Below are positions 34,116 through 41,395 of a stretch of DNA of 42,454 nucleotides, piece after piece. Each line of letters begins with the position of its first letter. The first letter of the stretch is position 1. The DNA is taken from the NCBI GenBank assembly GCA_027488335.1, contig JAIYBU010000217.1:1-42454 (forward strand). Direction: 5' to 3'. The notes beneath the pieces were generated by a model. That model was not told the origin of the DNA. It saw only the letters and a program-made list of their open reading frames with translations, and did not search any database. A program made the position numbers and the translations under genes. This DNA is from Cytophagaceae bacterium. Its GTDB lineage: Bacteria > Bacteroidota > Bacteroidia > Cytophagales > Spirosomataceae.

Positions 34116-34854
34116 TAAAATAGTATCCAACAAGCAAGTACAAAAGAAATCTTTGGCTGTTTTGCTCGACCCCGACAAGGTTGAGCTACATTCGTTCGAG
34201 ACTTTTTTATGTGCTTGTGCCGAAAATCGAGTAGATTATTTCTTGATTGGCGGTAGCTTGATTACGAAAAATATTATTGGCGAAGTGATTGCCATCATTC
34301 GCCAAAAAGCGAATATTCCTGTTGTTATTTTTCCAGGAAACAGCTTACATATTGAGCCAACAGCCGATGCAATTCTCTTACTTTCACTGATTTCTGGACG
34401 CAACCCCGATTATCTGATTGGTCAGCATGTAATTGCTGCTCCGCTGCTCAAACAAAGCGGTTTGGAGATTCTATCAACGGGCTATATGCTTATTGATAGC
34501 GGCCGTCAAACGACGGTCTCTTATATCAGCAATACGACTCCAATTCCGCACGACAAAGCCGATATTGCCGTTTGTACGGCAATGGCGGGCGAAATGCTTG
34601 GTCAGAAATTGATTTATTTGGATGGCGGAAGCGGAGCGATGTATCCTGTTTCGCCAAAAATGATTGAGAAAGTAAGCAAAAACATAAGCTTACCGCTGAT
34701 TGTTGGCGGGGGAATAAATTCGCCCGAAAAAGCTACTGCCGCTCTCGAAGCAGGAGCCGATATTATTGTGATTGGCAATGCCTTTGAGAAAAACCCTGCT
34801 TTACTTTCCGAGATTGCCGAAGCGGTTCAAACTTTTAACTTATCAATTGCTTGA
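34096..34854 (+). CDS. Geranylgeranylglyceryl phosphate synthase family protein (PcrB/GGGPS)
   Basis: 252 residues. A TIM-barrel prenyltransferase joining a polyprenyl diphosphate to glycerol-1-phosphate, the first step of archaeal-type ether lipid synthesis. Signatures: VLLDPDK at the first strand, YFLIGGSL, VVIFPGNSLHI, AVLLLSLISGRNPDYLIGQHV-type segment (DAILLLSLISGRNPDYLIG), LDGGSGAMYPVSPKMI and LIVGGGINSPEKA with IVIGNAFE for phosphate binding. Bacteroidota members of this family are known to make GGGP or longer chains; the chain length here is not readable. It overlaps both neighbours, so the three genes form a tight operon. Confidence 0.92.
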   Translation: MSRQILDKIVSNKQVQKKSLAVLLDPDKVELHSFETFLCACAENRVDYFLIGGSLITKNIIGEVIAIIRQKANIPVVIFPGNSLHIEPTADAILLLSLISGRNPDYLIGQHVIAAPLLKQSGLEILSTGYMLIDSGRQTTVSYISNTTPIPHDKADIAVCTAMAGEMLGQKLIYLDGGSGAMYPVSPKMIEKVSKNISLPLIVGGGINSPEKATAALEAGADIIVIGNAFEKNPALLSEIAEAVQTFNLSIA

Positions 34855-35345
34855 AACTCCATCAAATTTTTCTTGGCTTAGGTTCTAATTTAGGAAATCG
34901 AGAAGAAAATCTCTCGACAGCACAAAGGTTAATAGTAGAAAAAGTTGGCAAAATTTGCTCAAAGTCGAGTATTTATGAGACCGCTGCGTGGGGAATTACT
35001 GAACAAAATGCTTTTTTGAACCAAGTTCTTGAAGTTGAAACCTGTTTTTCACCGAGTGCGGCTCTTCATTTGGTGTTGAGAATTGAAAAAGATATGGGGC
35101 GAATTCGTGAAATTAAGTGGGGCGAACGTAGCATTGATATTGATGTTTTGTATTACGAAAACGAGGTAATTTCTACCGAAAACCTTGCTATTCCGCATCC
35201 TTTTATTCAAGAAAGGAAATTTGTTTTAGTACCACTCTGCGAAATTGCTCCAGCGTTTATTCACCCAAAATTGAATCAGACAAATCTTGAATTACTCGAA
35301 AAATGTCAAGATTTGGGCGAAATAACAATTTTTAGTTCATGTTAG
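34851..35345 (+). CDS. folK: 2-amino-4-hydroxy-6-hydroxymethyldihydropteridine diphosphokinase (HPPK)
   Basis: 164 residues. It transfers pyrophosphate from ATP to the pterin in folate synthesis. Family signatures are FLGLGSNLGNREENL (2-20) and KWGERSIDIDVLYYENEVI, with the two metal-binding Asp in DIDVLYY (consensus R-x-L-D-x-D-I/V-L). It starts at TTG, whose last two bases are part of the upstream TGA stop (TTGA), a coupled start. The 3' end overlaps the convergent methyltransferase by 14 bases. Confidence 0.93.
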   Translation: MKLHQIFLGLGSNLGNREENLSTAQRLIVEKVGKICSKSSIYETAAWGITEQNAFLNQVLEVETCFSPSAALHLVLRIEKDMGRIREIKWGERSIDIDVLYYENEVISTENLAIPHPFIQERKFVLVPLCEIAPAFIHPKLNQTNLELLEKCQDLGEITIFSSC

Positions 35346-36075
35346 CGGGTACTTTCTGAACCACGAAAATCATTCGGTCAGATTCCATCACATCAAAAGG
35401 TTGTAGGTTATAACTGCCGTAGATTTCTTTACAAGTCAATTCTGCCTTTTGGAAATAATACCTAAAATCTTCGCAGGTTAAAACCTTGACTCTTTCTTCA
35501 AAATGATAATGTTCTTTTTTGTAATCGAAGTCAATATTTTTTACAATAAAACCGTACTCGATTTTCTTTGTAATGATGAATTTGATACCGTCCACGTCTT
35601 TTTCGTAGTATTTTGTTAAGTTTTTTACGGCTTTGACACTATTCATATAATCAAGCACGAGTGTTCCGCCCGATTTTAAATTTTCGGCAACCGCTTTTAT
35701 GGCTCGAAAATTGTCGTAGTTTTCTTCAAAATATCCAAAACTTGTGAATAAATTTAGCACAAAATCGAAAGATTCTGGGCGAAAAGTTTCACGCATATCA
35801 TGTACAAAAAAATGCAAATTCTCGCTGGCTGACTCATTGGCGGCTTTGATATTATTTCGAGATAAATCAATCCCAGTTACATCATAACCCTTTGAATTTA
35901 GGTAAATAGCGTGGCGGCCTCTTCCGCAGGCAAGGTCGAGAAAGGTATTATTTGGTGCAAAACCAAGCTGTTTTTCGAGGTTATCAATGAGCATTTGAGC
36001 TTCTTCGTAGCTTCGGCTCTTATAAAGTTGATGATAAAAAGAAGTATCAAACCATTCTACAAACCACTCTTTCAT
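35332..36075 (-). CDS. Class I SAM-dependent methyltransferase
   Basis: 247 residues with the Rossmann-like SAM fold. Motif I FLDLACGRGRHAIYL is near residues 42-56, the acidic end of beta2 is VTGIDLS, and motif II-III is FDFVLNLFTSFGYFE and GGTLVLDYMNS. The substrate is not recognisable; a TLCK-like small-molecule or cell-surface acceptor cannot be told apart. It is convergent with folK and divergent from the secreted YwqK-like gene. Confidence 0.85.
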   Translation of the reverse strand: MKEWFVEWFDTSFYHQLYKSRSYEEAQMLIDNLEKQLGFAPNNTFLDLACGRGRHAIYLNSKGYDVTGIDLSRNNIKAANESASENLHFFVHDMRETFRPESFDFVLNLFTSFGYFEENYDNFRAIKAVAENLKSGGTLVLDYMNSVKAVKNLTKYYEKDVDGIKFIITKKIEYGFIVKNIDFDYKKEHYHFEERVKVLTCEDFRYYFQKAELTCKEIYGSYNLQPFDVMESDRMIFVVQKVPANMN

Positions 36076-36164
36076 TATCTTTATATCAATTTAAGATATT
36101 TGAGTTTGAGAGAAACGAAACCCAAATTCAATTTTTTTTCAAATTTTCCGTTGTAAATAGAGTG

Positions 36165-36196
36165 CAAAATTACCATCATTATTATCTAAAATGAAA
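36165..36196 (-). promoter_or_regulatory. Candidate promoter for the methyltransferase gene
   Basis: On the minus strand TAATTTTG (36172-36165) is a perfect TAnnTTTG, with TTTC (36196-36193) 20 nt upstream, a 3/4 match. It overlaps the first codons of the divergent YwqK-like gene. The leader would be about 85 bases. Confidence 0.4.
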
Positions 36197-37186
36197 CTTT
36201 ACCTCAAAATATACCAACTTGCTTTCGTTTCGTCTTTTGTTCTGCTATCGTTTTCAATGGCTGATGCCCAAACAAGCGATGCCGTACCCAAAGCAAAACG
36301 TAAAGGTGAAAAGGGTTATAAAAAAGAAACAATTCAACAAAAACTGGATAAACTTCCTGTGGGTATAACTACGCCAAAGGCTTCTGCTTCTTTACCTGGT
36401 GGAAACAATATTTCAGGTATAGATGATGCTAAAAAGTTTGCAACCGAAACTCTACCCGATTTAGGTTTAAAGCTCAAAAAAACCATAAAAGATGTAAAAA
36501 AGGAAATTAAAGGCTTGAAGAAAGAATTCAATGGCCGAGATTACGAAGGAATTAAAGTTGAAAAGCAGCTAATCAGACAAGGAACAGGAAATAACCTGAC
36601 CTTCTTAGAGTTTTATACGCTCAAAGAATTTACGCAACCCAATCCGTATAACCGCCACTTATTTTGGTACGACCGCAAAGCGAACAGAATCGTGGAGGGC
36701 ATTGGTCGTGACAGAGCCACGAATGATTTAATGCACGGCCCGTATAAAAAATATTTAGGCGATTTGGTGGTCGAAGAAGGTTGGTATTATCTCGGAGCAA
36801 AAGATGGTCGTTGGGAATTATATGATAAAAATTACAATTTGTTGAATAAGGAATACTACGAACGTGGTTTCTATCAAGATTCTGAAATAAGCTACTACGA
36901 CGAAAGTAAAACAAAAATTAAAGAAGTAAAACCCAAACTGTATGGAAAAGTAACGGGCGAATACCTGATATTCAACGAAAGTGGCACATTGGCCGAGCAA
37001 GGCATGATGGATGATAGCGTAAAAGTGGGTCGTTGGATTGAATATTACCCAACAGGCAATCGCCGCAAGAAAGAAATCCAATACGGGAAAGACTGCTACG
37101 ACTCTCCGTTTGAACCATACATTGTTTATGAATACGACGAGAAGGGAAAAATTACATTTGAATCGCCAAAAATTAAGAAAAACTAA
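36191..37186 (+). CDS. Secreted protein with YwqK/MORN-like repeats
   Basis: 331 residues. A signal peptide ends near residue 27 (SMADAQ). The first 110 residues are rich in Lys and Gly/Pro and lack a known domain. The rest has MORN-like units such as GRWELYDKNYNLLNKEYYERG, GEYLIFNESGTLAEQGMMDDS and GRWIEYYPTGNRRKKEIQYG, the pattern of proteins named toxin-antitoxin YwqK antitoxin in databases. That name comes from distant homology; no toxin gene is adjacent, so I take it only as a secreted repeat protein. Confidence 0.75.
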   Translation: MKLYLKIYQLAFVSSFVLLSFSMADAQTSDAVPKAKRKGEKGYKKETIQQKLDKLPVGITTPKASASLPGGNNISGIDDAKKFATETLPDLGLKLKKTIKDVKKEIKGLKKEFNGRDYEGIKVEKQLIRQGTGNNLTFLEFYTLKEFTQPNPYNRHLFWYDRKANRIVEGIGRDRATNDLMHGPYKKYLGDLVVEEGWYYLGAKDGRWELYDKNYNLLNKEYYERGFYQDSEISYYDESKTKIKEVKPKLYGKVTGEYLIFNESGTLAEQGMMDDSVKVGRWIEYYPTGNRRKKEIQYGKDCYDSPFEPYIVYEYDEKGKITFESPKIKKN

Positions 37187-37202
37187 ATTTTAGTCCACTA
37201 AC

Positions 37203-37216
37203 GACGGTAAGCCGTC
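37203..37216 (+). other. Small hairpin before the aat promoter
   Basis: GACGG taag CCGTC forms a five-base stem in the gap before aat; no T run follows. A weak feature. Confidence 0.25.
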
Positions 37217-37257
37217 AGCAGAAATTTCTTTAATTTTAGGAAATAGTTGTGGTAAAA

Positions 37258-37288
37258 TTAGTTTTTTTTATTTTTTTCTTTAATTTTG
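37258..37288 (+). promoter_or_regulatory. Promoter of aat
   Basis: TAATTTTG (37281-37288) is a perfect TAnnTTTG, with TTAG (37258-37261) exactly 19 nt upstream, a 3/4 match. The element occupies a TTG that would otherwise be a possible start, so the ATG at 37313 is the start. Confidence 0.6.
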
Positions 37289-37312
37289 TTAATAAAGAGC
37301 GACAATTATTTA

Positions 37313-37933
37313 ATGACAAAACTTACGCCTGACGACTTAATTTATGGCTATATAAATGGTATTTTCCCGATGGCAGATTCGGACGGGACGCTTTATTGGT
37401 ACTCACCCGACCCTCGTGCTATTATCCCAATTGATACCTACAAACCACCAAAGTCTCTTCGTCCTTTACTCAACAGAAACTATTTTGAAATTCGCTTTAA
37501 TCATGATTTCGAGGGGGTCATGCGTGGCTGTGCCGTTGCTCGAAGTGATTCGGACGATACTTGGATTTCGGAGGAAATCATAGATGCTTATACTGGCCTA
37601 AATGGCATGGGGTTGGCTCATAGTGTAGAGGCTTATTTAGATAACGAACTCGTTGGGGGGCTTTATGGGGTTTCTATTGGAGCAGCTTTTTTTGGTGAAT
37701 CAATGTTTTATACCCAGCCTAATGCTTCAAAAGTAGCCTTTCATTTTTTGATTCAAACCCTTCGCCAACAAGGCTTTGAGCTGCTTGATACTCAGTTTAT
37801 TAATGATAATGTAAGACGTTTTGGAGCCATCGAAATTCCTAAGTTTCAGTACCTCAATTTGCTCCGACAAGCCACCGCTAAGAAAGCCCGCTTTACTGAA
37901 TTTGAATTTGAGCATTTGTTCAATAAGGCATAA
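37313..37933 (+). CDS. aat: Leucyl/phenylalanyl-tRNA-protein transferase
   Basis: 206 residues. It transfers Leu or Phe from tRNA to N-terminal Arg or Lys of proteins, marking them for ClpAPS degradation. Signatures are LIYGYINGIFPMADSDGTLYWYSPDPRAIIP at the start, TWISEEIIDAYTGLNGMGLAHSVEAY, LVGGLYGVSIGAAFFGESMFY and LLDTQFINDNVRRFGAIEIP. Length is normal. Start choice is set by the promoter overlapping the alternative TTG at 37286. Confidence 0.95.
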   Translation: MTKLTPDDLIYGYINGIFPMADSDGTLYWYSPDPRAIIPIDTYKPPKSLRPLLNRNYFEIRFNHDFEGVMRGCAVARSDSDDTWISEEIIDAYTGLNGMGLAHSVEAYLDNELVGGLYGVSIGAAFFGESMFYTQPNASKVAFHFLIQTLRQQGFELLDTQFINDNVRRFGAIEIPKFQYLNLLRQATAKKARFTEFEFEHLFNKA

Positions 37934-37938
37934 AAAAA

Positions 37939-37980
37939 TCCTCAGTATTCTTCTGTAAATACTGAGGACCTTCTCTTTTT
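37939..37980. terminator. Bidirectional terminator between aat and the DsbD-like gene
   Basis: An 11-bp stem (TCCTCAGTATT at 37939-37949, complement at 37958-37968) with an 8-base loop. On the minus strand it is followed by seven Ts; on the plus strand by CTTCTCTTTTT. Confidence 0.8.
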
Positions 37981-37989
37981 ACACAAAAA

Positions 37990-39369
37990 TTAAGGCTTTT
38001 TATAATTGCTGATACCTTCATCTAAAAATTTAATAAATTCTTCTTTTGAAGTATAGCCAATCGGCTGTTTCACAATCAATTTTCCGTTAGAATCTTCGAT
38101 GACGTAATACGGCTGGGCATTGTTGTTATACTTTACAATTTCCAAATCCATGTTTTTATCACCAATCGTCACTTTCAATTCATCGTCGTATTTTGAGGTA
38201 TATTGTTTTTCTTTCGGAAGTTCCTTTTTATCATCAACATACAAAGAAGCTATTACGAAATCGGTTTTGAGTTTTTCTAACACTTCGGGTTTGGGCCAAA
38301 CATTTTCTTCCATCTTACGGCAATTTGCACAAGCGTAGCCCGTAAAGTCGATAAAAAGAGGTTTGCCGACCTCTTTCGAGTACGCAAGGGCATCGTCATA
38401 ATCATAGAATCCTTTCAATTCGTGCGGTAAATCCCTGAGTTTTGAACCATCCGCAACGGTTGTAGCGATTGTTTTGGGTGGTAAAAGCCCTGATAACAAA
38501 CTTAGTTCTTTTCCGTGCGAAACGCCAGGAATCATATAAGCAGCAAATGCCAAAAACAACGTCCCGAAAACTACTCTTGGAATGTTGTATTTCTTAACTT
38601 TACTGTCCTTTGGCAAGCGAAGGATTCCTAAAATATAAAGTCCGATGGCAACAAAAATGATTATCCAGATAATCAAGAACGTATTTCGAGAAATATAATT
38701 GAAGTGATAAGTTAAGTCGATATTACTCAAAAATTTGAGAGCCAAAGCAAACTCTAAAATTCCGAAAACGGCTTTCATTTCGTTCATCCAACCACCTGAT
38801 TTTGGCAAACTTTTGAGCCATTGCGGAAACATCGCTAACGAAGTAAACACAATTCCAAACGGAAGCCCGAAAGCCAACATTCCCCAAAGAGGTCGCCAAA
38901 CTTCACCTTTTGCAGCCATAATCAACAACGAGCCTACAAACGGAGCCGTACAAGAAAACGATACCACAACGAGTGTAAGAGCCATAAAGAAAATACCGAC
39001 AAGTCCGCCTTTTTCTGACATTCTATCAATATTATTAACAACATTATGTGGCAAAACGATTTCAAAAGCTCCTAAAAGCGAAACCCCAAAAATGATAAAA
39101 ATGACAAAAAATATAAGATTCGGAATCCAGTGCGTACTAATGAAATTTAAGAATGGAGCCCCAAAAACAGTTGCCACCAAACCAATAAGCCCGAACACAA
39201 ACATGATAGAAAGTCCATAAAAAGTGGCCTTGCGAGTTCCTTGCGATTGTTTAGTGAAGAAACTAACCGTCATGGGCATAATTGGATAAATACAAGGCAT
39301 AAAAATTGACGCAAAACCCGCCAAAAATGCCGTTAATAGAAAACCGATAAGTGATGTACTTTCTTGCAT
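37990..39369 (-). CDS. DsbD-like thiol:disulfide interchange protein (membrane domain plus C-terminal thioredoxin)
   Basis: 459 residues. Eight hydrophobic segments (about 10-300) carry the conserved intramembrane cysteine pair: MPCIYPIMP near the first helix and VVSFSCTAPFVGSL near residue 135-148. A thioredoxin-like domain follows with GYACANCRKMEE near residue 350 (redox CANC). It should pass reducing power from the cytosol to the cell envelope. The N-terminal DsbD-alpha domain of the E. coli protein is missing, so the partner is another envelope thiol protein. The frame extends two codons to TTG; ATG at 39369 is preferred. Confidence 0.9.
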   Translation of the reverse strand: MQESTSLIGFLLTAFLAGFASIFMPCIYPIMPMTVSFFTKQSQGTRKATFYGLSIMFVFGLIGLVATVFGAPFLNFISTHWIPNLIFFVIFIIFGVSLLGAFEIVLPHNVVNNIDRMSEKGGLVGIFFMALTLVVVSFSCTAPFVGSLLIMAAKGEVWRPLWGMLAFGLPFGIVFTSLAMFPQWLKSLPKSGGWMNEMKAVFGILEFALALKFLSNIDLTYHFNYISRNTFLIIWIIIFVAIGLYILGILRLPKDSKVKKYNIPRVVFGTLFLAFAAYMIPGVSHGKELSLLSGLLPPKTIATTVADGSKLRDLPHELKGFYDYDDALAYSKEVGKPLFIDFTGYACANCRKMEENVWPKPEVLEKLKTDFVIASLYVDDKKELPKEKQYTSKYDDELKVTIGDKNMDLEIVKYNNNAQPYYVIEDSNGKLIVKQPIGYTSKEEFIKFLDEGISNYKKP

Positions 39370-39455
39370 GAGCAATAAAAAATAGTGTTTATCCTTTTAT
39401 AACACAAAATTTGTGCAAAAGTGCCTTTGTGTTTTAAGCAAAGCTAAGTTTTTTG

Positions 39456-39467
39456 AGATTTAAATCT
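39456..39467. other. AT-rich palindrome between the DsbD-like and HupE-like genes
   Basis: AGATTTAAATCT, within TTTTTTGAGATTTAAATCTTAAAAAA, is downstream of the HupE-like gene on the minus strand and could be a weak terminator. Confidence 0.3.
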
Positions 39468-39496
39468 TAAAAAAGTATTTTCTGCTGAGAATATCT

Positions 39497-40090
39497 TTAA
39501 AAATACCATTTTTCGGTCATGAGTTTGAAGGCAACCCCAGCCACAAAAGCAGATAAAATAAGATTCCAAGAGTGTTTTTTCATCTTGAACCCATCTAAAA
39601 CCAGAAACGAGAGCGTAATCGCTACCGCTACAATAAGCAGCTGACCAAATTCAAGACCAATATTGAAGGCCATTAATTGCACCACAATACTTTCATTTTT
39701 TCCGAGAAGGCTTTTGAGGTAATTAGAAAAACCCATGCCATGAATAAGGCCAAACATCATGGCGAAAAAATAACGTACTTTCGAAAACTTCTCGGGGTCA
39801 AGAACACTTTCGGTGCTTCGGTGAAAGAAATTTGAAATGCAAGTAAGGATAATCGTAACAGGAATTAAAAACTCAATTAAATCGGTGCTGTATTCGATAA
39901 GTTGAAGAGCTGCCAAAGCCAGCGTAATCGAATGTCCAATCGTAAATGCTGTAACAAGATATAATATTTTTTGCCAGTCTGTAATTCTGTATATCGCACA
40001 AAGGGCTATCACAAATAAGATATGGTCATAGCCGTTTATATCGGTAATATGTTCATAACCAAGTTGTAAATAAATAAAAAACTCGTTCAT
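39497..40090 (-). CDS. HupE/UreJ-like membrane protein
   Basis: 197 residues with about six transmembrane segments. The family signature is the first helix with GYDHILFVIAL (relatives G-x-D-H-L-L-F), followed by LVTAFTIGHSITLALA and ATMFGLIHGMGFSNYL-like MMFGLIHGMGFSNYL, which carry His and Asp residues thought to handle a metal such as nickel. No hydrogenase or urease gene is near, so the transported or bound ligand is unknown. Confidence 0.8.
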   Translation of the reverse strand: MNEFFIYLQLGYEHITDINGYDHILFVIALCAIYRITDWQKILYLVTAFTIGHSITLALAALQLIEYSTDLIEFLIPVTIILTCISNFFHRSTESVLDPEKFSKVRYFFAMMFGLIHGMGFSNYLKSLLGKNESIVVQLMAFNIGLEFGQLLIVAVAITLSFLVLDGFKMKKHSWNLILSAFVAGVAFKLMTEKWYF

Positions 40091-40121
40091 ACTTTGGGTT
40101 ACAATGTTGATTAATTCTTCA

Positions 40122-40129
40122 CAAAACTA
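40122..40129 (-). promoter_or_regulatory. Candidate -7 element of the HupE-like gene
   Basis: On the minus strand TAGTTTTG fits TAnnTTTG exactly and lies 32 bases before the ATG. The expected -33 region is only weakly matched. Confidence 0.4.
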
Positions 40130-40210
40130 TCGGTTAGTAGTAGGATTTTTTCAACAAAATTATAAGATTTGTATTAATTGACTAAATTTACAACTAAAAA
40201 TCTGTAAACC

Positions 40211-41326
40211 ATGAGCATCATAAAAAAAATCGGTTTTGCATGGGGCTACTCATTCATTGCCTTCTTTCTTCTGGGATACTACTATATTAGTCCAAATTGG
40301 ACATTTTTTATTTTTATTTATGCCTATGCTCTAGTTCCTATTCTCGATGAAATCGTAAGTCGAGATTCCCAAAATGCCAGCACTGAAGAATACGAAAAAC
40401 TTCTCAATGACCGTTACTTTGATTTTCTGGTTTATTCACACGTCTATATTCAATATTTCATGCTTTTGTGGGGATGTTATGTGCTTACGCACGATAACCT
40501 CACTTGGTATCAAATTTTCGGGCTGATACTTAGCCAAGGAGTTTATGCTTCTACCATCATCAATGTTGCTCACGAATTGGGCCATCGTAAAAGCCTAATT
40601 GCTCAGTTCCACGCTCGTGCAGCCTTGATTTCAGTGTGCTACATGCACTTTTTTGTTGAGCATAACCGTGGACATCATACGCACGTAGCAACGCCCCTCG
40701 ACCCCGCAACTGCTCGCAAAAATCAAACTGTTTTTGCTTTTTGGAAGCAAAGTTTAATAGGAGGATTCAGAAGTGCGTGGAATATTGAAAAAAAACTTCT
40801 TCAAAAAGAAAATAAGAAAACTTGGAGTATCAACAATGAAATGATTTGGGCAGTAGCTTTGCCAATTATTCTCTGCGTTGTGCTTACCGTTTCTTTTAGT
40901 AAATCAATGCAAGAAATTTTGTGGATTGTGCCAACATTTTTTATCGTGCAGAGCCTTATTGCGATTTTATCTTTAGAATGTGTAAACTACATTGAGCATT
41001 ATGGAATTTTGCGTAAACAACTCGAAAATGGTCGCTATGAAAAAGTAAATCCACTTCATTCGTGGAATGCCAATCATTTTTATAGCAATCTAATGCTTTT
41101 CCATTTGCAACGTCATTCAGACCACCATGCCTATGCTGCACGACCATATCAAGTTCTTCGGCATTTTGATGAAAGTCCGCAGTTGCCCTATGGCTATACC
41201 ATGATGATTTTGCTATCGCTTGTACCGCCGATTTGGTTTCGAGTAATGAATAAACGCTTAGAGGAATGGCAAAAGAATAGCGTTGATACCGAACATATTA
41301 TGAGAGTAGTAAAGCAGTTTGCGTAA
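40211..41326 (+). CDS. alkB: AlkB-type membrane di-iron hydroxylase (alkane 1-monooxygenase family)
   Basis: 371 residues with about six transmembrane helices and the eight-histidine di-iron motif: HELGHR (121-126), HNRGHH (151-156) and RHSDHH (301-306), plus the AlkB signature NYIEHYGILRKQLENGRYE near 260-278. Such enzymes put oxygen on the end carbon of alkanes or related hydrocarbons using rubredoxin electrons. No rubredoxin or reductase gene is near, and no transcription factor of the AlkS type, so substrate and partners are unknown. It could also act on fatty or xenobiotic chains. Confidence 0.88.
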   Translation: MSIIKKIGFAWGYSFIAFFLLGYYYISPNWTFFIFIYAYALVPILDEIVSRDSQNASTEEYEKLLNDRYFDFLVYSHVYIQYFMLLWGCYVLTHDNLTWYQIFGLILSQGVYASTIINVAHELGHRKSLIAQFHARAALISVCYMHFFVEHNRGHHTHVATPLDPATARKNQTVFAFWKQSLIGGFRSAWNIEKKLLQKENKKTWSINNEMIWAVALPIILCVVLTVSFSKSMQEILWIVPTFFIVQSLIAILSLECVNYIEHYGILRKQLENGRYEKVNPLHSWNANHFYSNLMLFHLQRHSDHHAYAARPYQVLRHFDESPQLPYGYTMMILLSLVPPIWFRVMNKRLEEWQKNSVDTEHIMRVVKQFA

Positions 41327-41342
41327 AAAAAGGTTATTGTTT

Positions 41343-41377
41343 CAACGTTGGTAGGGTTCAAAACCCTACCAACGTTG
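41343..41377. terminator. Palindrome between alkB and prfB
   Basis: A perfect 16-bp stem (CAACGTTGGTAGGGTT, 41343-41358, with its complement 41362-41377) and a CAA loop. It separates the convergent alkB and prfB genes but has no T run, so its role as a terminator is inferred from position. Confidence 0.65.
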
Positions 41378-41395
41378 GTTTAAACCATTAAACTA

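Noticed and set aside
36191..37186. Toxin-antitoxin system because of the YwqK label
   Set aside because: No toxin gene is adjacent and the protein is exported; the label is a database name only.
37286..37312. TTG start of aat
   Set aside because: The TTG is the end of a perfect -7 promoter element, so it would lie before the transcript start.
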